Below, piece after piece: positions 1-6,394 of a DNA stretch of 13,667 nt (the stretch's first letter is position 1; every line of letters starts with the position of its first letter). Where the stretch lies: contig CAIWXY010000212.1 of the NCBI GenBank assembly GCA_903916775.1, positions 1 through 13,667 of the forward strand, read 5' to 3'. The position numbers were made by a program, and so were the translations under genes. The notes beneath the pieces are model-generated. The model was not told where the DNA came from. It saw nothing but the letters and a program-made list of their open reading frames with translations, and did not search any database. This DNA comes from an uncultured Actinomycetes bacterium (lineage in GTDB: Bacteria > Actinomycetota > Actinomycetes > Nanopelagicales > Nanopelagicaceae).

Positions 1-362
1 AATCGCCGTTGCAATTGCGCAACGGCGATTATTCGTTGCTCTTGATGTACTTCACAATCAAAGAGCAGAACGCCATCGTCAAATTGGGACGCACGAACAA
101 GTGCGCGAACTTCGCTACCGACAGAAACAGTTCCTCGTACTTGCACTGCAACTCCTGCGGTAAAAGAGCTCTGAGATGGATCTAAGAATTCGGCAATTGC
201 CGCACTACATGCACTTTCAATAACAGAGATTGTTGCAGTTGTGGCCAGAACTGGAAGATCGCTACAGCCTTGGGCAATTCCGGTATCGAGCGGACGAACA
301 GTCAGTGACGCCATGCCGACAGAGCCAAGCATGCTCTCCGCTGCACTCACCTCTTGTTCCAT
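1..362 (-). CDS. FlK-like hotdog-fold thioesterase family protein (C-terminus cut by window edge)
   Basis: The visible 120 residues read like the thioesterase family that includes fluoroacetyl-CoA thioesterase FlK: a TVRPLDTG strand, then SDLPVLATTATISVIE leading into the central hotdog helix, then beta strands. Such proteins hydrolyse acyl-CoA thioesters in the cytosol; the substrate here is unknown. The family is about 130-140 aa, so about 15 residues are missing past base 1. Compared gap-free with FlK from memory, Thr41 and Glu49 match the catalytic Thr and Glu, but the catalytic His is Val75. The start at 362 is chosen because a TAAGTT -10-like box ends 7 nt before it, which suits a leaderless gene. 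Met11 (332) and Met17 are alternatives, and neither has a convincing Shine-Dalgarno sequence. It lies 40 nt downstream of the anti-sigma gene on the same strand, so read-through is possible. Confidence 0.72.
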   Translation of the reverse strand, partial: MEQEVSAAESMLGSVGMASLTVRPLDTGIAQGCSDLPVLATTATISVIESACSAAIAEFLDPSQSSFTAGVAVQVRGTVSVGSEVRALVRASQFDDGVLLFDCEVHQEQRIIAVAQLQRR

Positions 363-369
363 GCCCGAT

Positions 370-375
370 AACTTA
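370..375 (-). promoter_or_regulatory. Putative -10 box for the thioesterase gene
   Basis: TAAGTT on the minus strand fits the TAnnnT -10 pattern and ends 7 nt before the ATG at 362, the spacing seen at other likely leaderless genes in this window. No clear -35 is visible. A TAGGCT further upstream, at the anti-sigma gene's 3' end, is an alternative -10. Confidence 0.35.
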
Positions 376-402
376 TAGGGCGGAGCCTAAAAAGAGTGGC
401 TT

Positions 403-780
403 TTACTCCTGTGGAAATTCGTGGCGAATTTCCTGCGTAAATTCTTGAGTGATCTCGATAGAGGTTGTTCCATCGAAGGTGAACTCTGTGATTGTGGTCT
501 GCGAGAAGAATTCGACAGTGCTGGTAGCGGCTAGCGAGTTGATGGTTGCCTGGATTCGAGCGTTGAGAGCTTCCGGGGCTACCTCATTGCAAGTATTGCG
601 CAGCAAATTCTGCATGAAGCTGATGGCCGCCCGCTCAGTATTGAGAAGCTCAAGACATGGCTCACATTCCTGAAAATGAAACTCGAAGAGCTGATACTGG
701 TCATCAGAAGGCAGTTCGTGATCGATAAAGAGCACGACGGTTTGCTGGACTTGATCGCAGGCGAGATCGTGGTTATTCAT
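403..780 (-). CDS. rsrA: Zinc-associated anti-sigma factor, RsrA type
   Basis: This 125-aa cytosolic protein should bind and silence the sigma factor encoded just upstream, releasing it when its cysteines are oxidised. The ZAS motif HxxxCxxC is His35-Cys39-Cys42 (HFQECEPC). Cys8 occupies the place of the fourth zinc/redox ligand of Streptomyces RsrA, in which the equivalent cysteine joins the trigger disulfide with one of the motif cysteines. Cys64 matches one of the non-essential C-terminal cysteines. The start at 780 is preferred because AGGGGG (786-791) lies 5 nt upstream and the homologous N-terminus begins here; the frame is open to 831 but that stretch is the sigma gene's 3' end. Its ATG overlaps the sigma stop by 8 nt, implying translational coupling. 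From about residue 86 there is an unusual T/E/F-rich tail ending in xQE(F/I) repeats, making it longer than the roughly 105-aa Streptomyces protein. Confidence 0.9.
   Translation of the reverse strand: MNNHDLACDQVQQTVVLFIDHELPSDDQYQLFEFHFQECEPCLELLNTERAAISFMQNLLRNTCNEVAPEALNARIQATINSLAATSTVEFFSQTTITEFTFDGTTSIEITQEFTQEIRHEFPQE
406..447 (-). repeat. 12-bp tandem repeat in the 3' end of rsrA
   Basis: Three and a half degenerate 12-bp units run to the stop codon. Each starts CA(A/G/C)GAA and encodes (Q/H)E(F/I) plus one variable residue, giving QEFT-QEIR-HEFP-QE. The reading frame is kept because the unit is four codons. Confidence 0.6.
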
Positions 781-1423
781 CACTACCCCCTGAACTCCGA
801 TTAAAGCCACGATCCTTGGCATAATCACCAAGTGCTTCGCGCAGGAGTTTGCGACCGCGGTGCAATCTGGACATCACAGTTCCAGACGGAACGCCGACAA
901 TCTCCGCAATCTCTTTATATGAAAATCCTTCGACATCGGCCAAGTAGACGGCCATGCGAAACTCTTCCGGCAAGGCTGCGAGCGCAGCCTTAACGTCGAT
1001 ATCGGTAATCCGATCGAGAACTTCATCCTCGGCTGAGCGCCCCTGATCACTGGTATGGCTGGCAGCATCGTGAATCTGCCAATCCTCTAGCTCGCCAGCT
1101 GCGATCTGTGGGCGACGTTGATCCTTGCGATAAGAGTTAATGAAAGTCGTTGTAAGGATCCGATAGAGCCAGGCTTTGAGATTGGTGCCTGGGGCAAATT
1201 GATGGAAGGAGGTAAATGCCTTGGCATATGTGTCTTGCACTAAATCTTGGGCATCGTGCGGATTCTTGGTGTAGCGAAGAGCCGCGGCGTAAAGCTGGTT
1301 GGTGTATTGGAATGCATCACGCTCAAATCGAGCTTTTTTCTGCGCCAAAGTCTCGGTTGTCGGATCAACAACCGCTAACTCGCTGCCCGCTTTTTCATCC
1401 ATTGGGCACAAGGCTACCGCCAT
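773..1423 (-). CDS. sigR: ECF RNA polymerase sigma factor, SigR/SigH type
   Basis: This 216-aa sigma factor directs RNA polymerase to thiol-oxidative-stress promoters. Region 2 spans about residues 33-103, with the core-binding/-10 stretch DAQDLVQDTYAKAF and LKAWLYRILTTTFINSYRK. Region 4 spans about 143-196, with the helix-turn-helix FSYKEIAEIVGVPSGTVMSRLHRGR. A matching ZAS anti-sigma gene follows with an 8-nt overlap, and the aroA-rsgA-hisN neighbourhood matches the SigR locus known from Streptomyces. The start at 1423 has an AAGGAG only 1 nt upstream, too close to act on it. The SigR-type promoter would, however, start transcription near this ATG, so leaderless translation from 1423 is likely. 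Met8 (1402) is an alternative. Paired with RsrA it should form a redox switch with positive autoregulation. Confidence 0.92.
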   Translation of the reverse strand: MAVALCPMDEKAGSELAVVDPTTETLAQKKARFERDAFQYTNQLYAAALRYTKNPHDAQDLVQDTYAKAFTSFHQFAPGTNLKAWLYRILTTTFINSYRKDQRRPQIAAGELEDWQIHDAASHTSDQGRSAEDEVLDRITDIDVKAALAALPEEFRMAVYLADVEGFSYKEIAEIVGVPSGTVMSRLHRGRKLLREALGDYAKDRGFNRSSGGSDE

Positions 1424-1431
1424 ACTCCTTT

Positions 1432-1458
1432 AACCTGCTCTCCCTCGAGATTATTCCC
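1432..1458 (-). promoter_or_regulatory. SigR/SigH-type autoregulatory promoter of the sigma gene
   Basis: On the minus strand GGGAAT (1453-1458) is followed after exactly 18 nt by GTT (1432-1434), matching the GGGAAT-N18/19-GTT consensus of Streptomyces SigR and the similar mycobacterial SigH sites. GTT ends 8 nt before the ATG at 1423, so the transcript should begin at or next to the start codon. The aroA promoter lies on the other strand of the same 72-bp gap. Confidence 0.8.
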
Positions 1459-1482
1459 ATAAAGGCCCGTACTCCCCTCGGG

Positions 1483-1488
1483 TAGGCT
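1483..1488 (+). promoter_or_regulatory. Putative -10 box of leaderless aroA
   Basis: TAGGCT, a typical actinobacterial -10 hexamer, ends 7 nt before the aroA ATG at 1496. This spacing would start the mRNA at the initiation codon, and no Shine-Dalgarno lies upstream. I see no good -35 at the expected distance. Confidence 0.6.
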
Positions 1489-1495
1489 TAGCGAC

Positions 1496-2782
1496 ATGAT
1501 GGATAGCGGCACTCTCTGGCAGGCACCCTTTCGAGGGTCCGAGCCAGTCAACGCCACGATCACAATCCCTGGCTCCAAGTCAGTCACCAACCGCGCGCTG
1601 ATTTTGGCCGCGCTCTGCGACTCCCCCTCCGTGCTTCGTCGCCCTCTGCATTCACGCGACTCGGCTTTGATGATTGCAGGACTCAAGAATCTAGGCGTCG
1701 GAATTGAGCAAGATGCCAATGGAGATCTCACCGTCACACCTGCTCCGCTCTTTGGACCAACACAGATTGATGTGGGCAACGCTGGAACAGTTATGCGCTT
1801 TCTCCCACCTGTGGCTGCGATGGCCAAGGGCATCATCCATTTTGATGGCGATGCACGCTCTCATGAACGTCCACTCGGACCAGTAATTGCTGCGCTTGAA
1901 TCACTCGGTGTCTCAATAGAGCACGGCTCTCGATATTCGCTTCCGATGACACTCAATGCCAACGGTCAGCTCAAAGGCGGAACCGTTGAAGTCGATGCGA
2001 CCTCGTCATCTCAATTTATTTCAGCACTTCTCCTCGTTGCTCCCGCGACCAAAGAGGGCATCACAATTATTCATACTGGACAATCTCTTCCATCAATGCC
2101 GCACATCGAGATGACTGTCTCCATGCTGCGCGAAAAAGGTGTCAGCGTTGAAATCTCCGGTAATACCTGGAGCGTTAAGCCTCATGTTATGCACGGATCC
2201 GATTCGGTGATCGAACCAGATTTATCTAACGCAGCGCCCTTTATGGGAGCAGCAATGATCAGTGGCGGAACTGTAGTCATCCGCGATTGGCCTCGATCAA
2301 CAACACAACCTGGTGATCAACTCCGGGATATTTTTACGCAGATGGGTGCGCTTGTGCGCTTTGAGGGCAACAACCTGGCCATCACCGGAACTGGCACCAT
2401 TCACGGTATTGATATTGATCTCCATGATGTCGGAGAGCTCACGCCATCAATCGCAGCTCTTGCTGCTCTTGCAGATTCACCCTCGCATCTTCGAGGTATC
2501 GGACACCTTCGATTGCACGAGACTGATCGGCTAAGCGCACTGGCCACAGAGATCAATGCCCTTGGTGGCTCCGTCATCGAAGAGCCAACAGCCCTTGTTA
2601 TTAACCCTGCCCCACTTCATTCTGGAGTTTTTCACACCTACGAAGATCATCGCCTTGCGACTGCTGGCGCAATGATTGGGCTTCGCGTTGCAGGCATTGA
2701 AGTCGAAAATATTGAGACCACCCAGAAAACTCTGCCTGACTTTCTCGGAGCATGGGCCCAACTTCTTAATGGCGGCAAGTGA
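1496..2782 (+). CDS. aroA: 3-phosphoshikimate 1-carboxyvinyltransferase (EPSP synthase)
   Basis: AroA joins shikimate-3-phosphate and phosphoenolpyruvate to form EPSP, the sixth step of the shikimate pathway to chorismate. The 428-aa length is normal. Visible motifs are GSKSVTNRA (residues 26-34, substrate-binding Lys and Arg), GNAGTVMRF (94-102, PEP site), RPLGP (125-129), the SSSQF loop, DVGELTPS carrying the catalytic Asp region, HETDRL, and YEDHR near the C-terminus. The whole sequence follows the mycobacterial AroA pattern closely. The start is the first of two tandem ATGs, chosen because TAGGCT ends 7 nt upstream; the ATG at 1499 would remove one residue. It is the first gene of an operon, and its TGA overlaps the GTG of rsgA. 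The divergent neighbour is the sigma factor gene. Confidence 0.96.
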   Translation: MMDSGTLWQAPFRGSEPVNATITIPGSKSVTNRALILAALCDSPSVLRRPLHSRDSALMIAGLKNLGVGIEQDANGDLTVTPAPLFGPTQIDVGNAGTVMRFLPPVAAMAKGIIHFDGDARSHERPLGPVIAALESLGVSIEHGSRYSLPMTLNANGQLKGGTVEVDATSSSQFISALLLVAPATKEGITIIHTGQSLPSMPHIEMTVSMLREKGVSVEISGNTWSVKPHVMHGSDSVIEPDLSNAAPFMGAAMISGGTVVIRDWPRSTTQPGDQLRDIFTQMGALVRFEGNNLAITGTGTIHGIDIDLHDVGELTPSIAALAALADSPSHLRGIGHLRLHETDRLSALATEINALGGSVIEEPTALVINPAPLHSGVFHTYEDHRLATAGAMIGLRVAGIEVENIETTQKTLPDFLGAWAQLLNGGK

Positions 2783-3768
2783 CTCCTCGCGAATTTGATG
2801 AGGACGATGTCCGCATTCGCCCCAAGCGATCATCACGCCCGAGAACGAAGGATCGACCTGACTACACCAAAGCTGATTTGGCACGCGTAGTTGCTGTTGA
2901 TCGTGGACGCTCCACCTGCTTAATTGAAAGTGGCGAAAACATTGGGCGAATCGTTACCGCTATGAAGGCTCGTGAATTAGGCAAGAAGTCGGTCGTCGTA
3001 GGAGATGTTGTCCGCATTGTTGGAGATATCTCTGGCAGTGAAGGAAGCTTGGCTCGCATTGTTGTCGTCGAACCTCGCACTAACGTTCTGACTCGCACAG
3101 TAGAAGACGATGCCGGGTTTGAAAGAATGATTGTCTCGAATGTAGATCAACTTGCAATAGTTCTGGCGGTTGCCAATCCTGAACCACGCCATGGATTTGT
3201 TGACCGAGCACTTGTTGTTGCATTTGATCAAGCGATCACACCACTCATCATTATGACCAAGTGTGATTTGGCAGACCCAAGAGAATTTCTCGCTCCATAC
3301 ATTGATTTAGGAATCGATCACATCTCTGTCCAACGAGGTAGCGAACTCACAGAACTGCGCGCGAAGCTCGCCAACAAACGTACAGTCCTGTTGGGGCACT
3401 CAGGTGTCGGAAAATCAACCTTGGTTAACGCACTTGTAGATCAGGCCAATCGCGCCACGGGCGATGTCAATGATGTGACAGGTCGAGGACGTCATACTTC
3501 ATCAAGCGCCGTCGCACTTGAACTCAACGAAAAGAATGGCTGGATCATCGATACCCCTGGTGTGCGCTCCTTTGGATTAGCTCACGTAGAACGTTCCCGC
3601 GTGATCGGTGCATTTTCTGAGTTTAAAGAGGCTATTGAGCACTGCCCACGCAATTGCAGTCATGATGAAGCAGATTGCGCACTTAACAGCATGATTACTG
3701 ACCCGACCGCCCTTGCGCGGTTAGCGAATCTTCGAGGACTCCTTCGTGAAGGTAAACTTGGGGCATGA
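2779..3768 (+). CDS. rsgA: Small ribosomal subunit biogenesis GTPase RsgA
   Basis: RsgA is a circularly permuted GTPase that helps mature the 30S subunit. The 329 residues hold an N-terminal OB-fold-like region (about 35-105) and then the permuted GTPase: G4 as TKCD (160-163), P-loop GHSGVGKST (206-214), G2 within TGRGRHT (234-240) and G3 DTPG (258-261). A zinc finger follows, with Cys289, Cys293, His295 and Cys300, in the actinobacterial spacing C-x3-C-x-H-x4-C, one residue tighter at two places than the E. coli form as I recall it. The start is GTG at 2779, overlapping the aroA stop as GTGA, so translation is probably coupled. The protein begins with the charged Arg/Asp-rich N-terminus usual in this phylum. 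Its ATGA overlap with hisN continues the operon. Confidence 0.96.
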   Translation: MTPREFDEDDVRIRPKRSSRPRTKDRPDYTKADLARVVAVDRGRSTCLIESGENIGRIVTAMKARELGKKSVVVGDVVRIVGDISGSEGSLARIVVVEPRTNVLTRTVEDDAGFERMIVSNVDQLAIVLAVANPEPRHGFVDRALVVAFDQAITPLIIMTKCDLADPREFLAPYIDLGIDHISVQRGSELTELRAKLANKRTVLLGHSGVGKSTLVNALVDQANRATGDVNDVTGRGRHTSSSAVALELNEKNGWIIDTPGVRSFGLAHVERSRVIGAFSEFKEAIEHCPRNCSHDEADCALNSMITDPTALARLANLRGLLREGKLGA

Positions 3769-4550
3769 GAGATTTACAAGCCGACTTAGCGCTGGGCCTT
3801 CGATTAGCGGATCTAGCTGATTCGATTACGCAGGCGCGCTACCAAGCGATCGATCTCGTGATCGAAACTAAGCCTGACCTCACTCCAGTAACTGATGCTG
3901 ATAAGGCAACCGAAAAGGCCATCCGCGAGTTGCTGGCGCAAGAGCGTCCAAACGATCTCATCGTCGGTGAAGAGTTCGGAACACCTGATCTCGAGACAGG
4001 TGAGTACTACTGGGTGATTGACCCAATAGATGGGACAAAGAATTTCTTACGCGGAATTCCTACGTGGGCAACGCTGATTGGACTTTGCAACCCAGCGCAT
4101 GAAGTTGTTCTTGGAGTTGTGAGCGCACCAGCACTCTATCGCCGCTGGTATGCCAGCCAGGGTGGCGGCGCTTTCGTCACCGAAAATAAGTCAGCACCTC
4201 GACAGATTCGCGTTTCTGGTGTCAAAGAACTCACAGACGCTTCGCTCTCATATTCAGATCTCGTTGGATGGGGTGCACGCAAGCAAGCGATGCTTCGATT
4301 GCAGGAGTCGATTTGGCGCACACGTGGGCTGGGAGATTTCTGGTCACATATGTTGGTCGCAGAAGGTGCAGTAGATATTGCAGTAGAACCTGTCCTTGCG
4401 CTCTGGGATATGGCTGCGCTCGACATAATTGTCCGCGAAGCTGGAGGACAATTTACAAACCTCGATGGAAAAAATGGCTCACATGGTGGCAATGGAGTCT
4501 CTTCCAACGGCCTACTTCACAGTGATTTTCTCAAGGCTCTAAATTCATGA
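3765..4550 (+). CDS. hisN: Histidinol-phosphatase, inositol monophosphatase family (HisN)
   Basis: This 261-aa protein belongs to the Mg-dependent inositol monophosphatase fold. Metal-site motifs are visible: GEE (Glu69-Glu70), DPIDGT (Asp86, Asp89) and WDMAALD (Asp215), together with PVTDADK near residue 44. In Actinobacteria the copy next to aroA-rsgA is the histidinol-phosphate phosphatase, the penultimate step of histidine synthesis; sequence alone cannot exclude inositol-1-phosphate or PAP as substrate. The YYWVIDPIDGTKNFLRG form agrees with HisN. Its ATG overlaps the rsgA TGA (ATGA), and its own stop overlaps the next start in the same way, so it should be co-transcribed and translationally coupled on both sides. 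Confidence 0.9.
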   Translation: MRDLQADLALGLRLADLADSITQARYQAIDLVIETKPDLTPVTDADKATEKAIRELLAQERPNDLIVGEEFGTPDLETGEYYWVIDPIDGTKNFLRGIPTWATLIGLCNPAHEVVLGVVSAPALYRRWYASQGGGAFVTENKSAPRQIRVSGVKELTDASLSYSDLVGWGARKQAMLRLQESIWRTRGLGDFWSHMLVAEGAVDIAVEPVLALWDMAALDIIVREAGGQFTNLDGKNGSHGGNGVSSNGLLHSDFLKALNS

Positions 4551-5008
4551 GATTTCTCTGGTTTGGTAGAAAGAAAGCCGCAGCTCCACAAGCTCAAGAG
4601 CACGTTGCTGTTGAAACCTGGAGTGTAAATAACTTCGTGGTTGTCGAATCACCTCTAGCAGGTGCAGCTGGAACAACGATTGAGTCATCGACAATTTATT
4701 CTTACTTGGCAACACTTGCTCAGCAAGAACAGACACCAGCGTCACAAGCACTTGTAGAGTTTTTGCAAGAACGAGGATTTGCGACTCTTGAAATCAGCAA
4801 CTATGCGCACTCAGAATCACTTGGTTATTCCTGCAAAGTTGGCGATACCAATGCCACAGTTTTGTTAGGTGGCCCTGTTGGAATTGCCCGTGTGACAACG
4901 CCATTTCACACTGAGATCGCACAGGCAATTGGCGCTGGCGCCAATCAAGTACTGGCTATCGATGGAATCGCTTATGCCGCGTTTTCCATCGATAGCACTA
5001 TCGAATAG
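4547..5008 (+). CDS. Unrecognised 153-aa protein; weak resemblance to a P1B-ATPase nucleotide-binding domain
   Basis: I do not recognise a named family. A short basic N-terminus (MRFLWFGRKK) and Ala/Gln linker precede a globular region. Residues 48-150 can be laid along the nucleotide-binding domain of heavy-metal (P1B) ATPases: a helix SSTIYSYLATLAQQEQTPAS like the SEHPLA helix with Thr63-Pro64 for His-Pro, a central SLGYSCKV where the GxG loop would be, TVLLGGPVGIA like the VGNP strand, and VLAIDGIAYAAFSID like the VAVDG-xxxG-xxxxD strand. The invariant His and glycines are lost, and there is no DKTGT, TGE or GDGxND, nor any membrane span, so it is not a transporter. It could be a degenerate ATP-binding or regulatory module, or a chance likeness. 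Its ATG overlaps the hisN stop, so it is translated with hisN, and it abuts convergent zwf with no gap. Confidence 0.75.
   Translation: MRFLWFGRKKAAAPQAQEHVAVETWSVNNFVVVESPLAGAAGTTIESSTIYSYLATLAQQEQTPASQALVEFLQERGFATLEISNYAHSESLGYSCKVGDTNATVLLGGPVGIARVTTPFHTEIAQAIGAGANQVLAIDGIAYAAFSIDSTIE
4990..5003. repeat. Short inverted repeat at the convergent gene junction
   Basis: CGATAG and CTATCG arms (6 bp) are separated by 2 nt inside the last codons of the 153-aa gene, just before the tail-to-tail junction with zwf. There is no T-tract and the 2-nt loop is sterically poor as RNA, so it is not a convincing terminator. Confidence 0.3.
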
Positions 5009-6394
5009 TTAGAGTTCGAGCCAGCCATTAGGCGTGAGCTCTTCAGCGCGATCTGGACCCCAAGAACCCTTGAAGTAAGGGAAGAGGCGAGCTTCGTTAT
5101 TGATCACGCCTTCAACAATGCGCCATGTTTCTAGGACAGAATCGATGCGAGTAAAGCGCATATGGTCGCCTGCAATAGCTGCGCGAAGTAGTCGCTCATA
5201 CGCTTCTTGACGTTCACCAAGAGCTGCAGAGAATTCCACAGTTAACTTCACTGGCTCTGTGCTGAGAGAATCTCCTGGCGACTTAGCCTGGAGTTCAATA
5301 TCTACACCATCGCGCTTACCAAGACGGAAGCGGAGCAAGTTTGGTGAACCAGCTTGTGATTCCGCAAAAAGCATCCGTGGAGGTTGCTTGAATTCAACGA
5401 TAACTTCCAATGTTGATTCAGCGAGAGCTTTACCAGTGCGAACATAGAAAGGAACGCCAGCCCAACGCCAGTTATCTACATGCAGTGTTGCAGCAGTGTA
5501 TGTCTCGGTTGTTGACTCTGGAGCAACGCCTGCCTCTTCCAAGTAGCCAACGTATTGACCGCGGACAACATTTTCTGGATGTAGAGCAGCGATAGCACGG
5601 AAGACTTTGAGCTTCTCATCTTCCATATTCTGCGATGAGAGATCCGCAGGTGGTTCCATTGCAATGAGTGCCAAGACCTGAAGTAGGTGGTTTTGAAGTA
5701 CATCGCGGGTCGCACCGACGCCATCATAGAAAGCTCCACGACCTTCAACACCAAAATCTTCAGCCATCGTGATTTGAATGCTGTTGATGTAGCGGTGATT
5801 CCAGAGCGGCTCCCAGATGGAGTTAGCAAAGCGGAATACCAAGATATCTTCAACAGATTCTTTGCCGAGGTAATGGTCAATGCGGAAGATGCGATCTTCT
5901 GAAAGGACTTCTTCGAGCTCATCTTGAAGACGAATTGCAGATTGAAGATCGCGACCAAATGGCTTCTCAACCACTAGGCGACAACGTTCAGTTAGACCGA
6001 CGCGGGCCAAGCCTTTGGTGACATTTCCAAAGAATGCAGGTGGAATTGCAAGATAAATAACAGGATTCTTTTTGTCTTTGAGAACATCTGCCAAATCTTC
6101 ATAAAGCTTATCTTGTGAGTAATCGCCGACTACAAGACTGAGCTCTGCATCGAGCTCTGCAATGATCTTTGGATCAGGATTTGGGAATACCTTGCCAATG
6201 GCTTCAACTGCGTGCGCGACAAATTGTTCGTGATCCCATTTGGTCGAAGCAACACCCACCACATCGCAGTTAAGCGAATCGTGCTTGGCCATACTATAAA
6301 GTGCCGGGAAGAGTTTCTTCTTCGCAAGATCACCAGTAGCTCCAAAGAGGACTAGAACATCTGCTTCTTCAACTGTGCGTTTACGTGCGCTCAT
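5009..6394 (-). CDS. zwf: Glucose-6-phosphate dehydrogenase
   Basis: Zwf oxidises glucose-6-phosphate to 6-phosphogluconolactone, entering the oxidative pentose phosphate pathway. The 461-aa protein has the nucleotide-binding GATGDLA (18-24), EKPFGRD (143-149), the substrate motif RIDHYLGKE (171-179) and the catalytic His236 in QNHLLQ. The Arg that in most NADP-dependent enzymes follows GxA after the second beta strand, and which holds the 2'-phosphate, is Ser50 here (GVAST, 47-51). As I recall, Mycobacterium tuberculosis Zwf1 is similar at this site. NAD use or mixed specificity is therefore possible. Its ATG shares one base with the gnd stop (TAATG), implying coupling. It ends directly against the convergent 153-aa gene. 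No opcA, the usual actinobacterial partner of zwf, is present nearby. Confidence 0.95.
   Translation of the reverse strand: MSARKRTVEEADVLVLFGATGDLAKKKLFPALYSMAKHDSLNCDVVGVASTKWDHEQFVAHAVEAIGKVFPNPDPKIIAELDAELSLVVGDYSQDKLYEDLADVLKDKKNPVIYLAIPPAFFGNVTKGLARVGLTERCRLVVEKPFGRDLQSAIRLQDELEEVLSEDRIFRIDHYLGKESVEDILVFRFANSIWEPLWNHRYINSIQITMAEDFGVEGRGAFYDGVGATRDVLQNHLLQVLALIAMEPPADLSSQNMEDEKLKVFRAIAALHPENVVRGQYVGYLEEAGVAPESTTETYTAATLHVDNWRWAGVPFYVRTGKALAESTLEVIVEFKQPPRMLFAESQAGSPNLLRFRLGKRDGVDIELQAKSPGDSLSTEPVKLTVEFSAALGERQEAYERLLRAAIAGDHMRFTRIDSVLETWRIVEGVINNEARLFPYFKGSWGPDRAEELTPNGWLEL

Noticed and set aside
376..402. Rho-independent terminator between the anti-sigma and thioesterase genes
   Set aside because: Only a 4-bp AGCC/GGCT stem can form and the T-run is on the wrong strand for the anti-sigma transcript.
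230..673. Plus-strand frames opposite the thioesterase and anti-sigma genes
   Set aside because: They are antisense to well-supported genes, with no family resemblance and compositions typical of reversed coding sequence.
781..831. N-terminal extension of the anti-sigma frame to an upstream ATG at 831
   Set aside because: The extra 17 residues lie inside the sigma gene's 3' end. Homology starts at 780 and a Shine-Dalgarno sits 5 nt before it.
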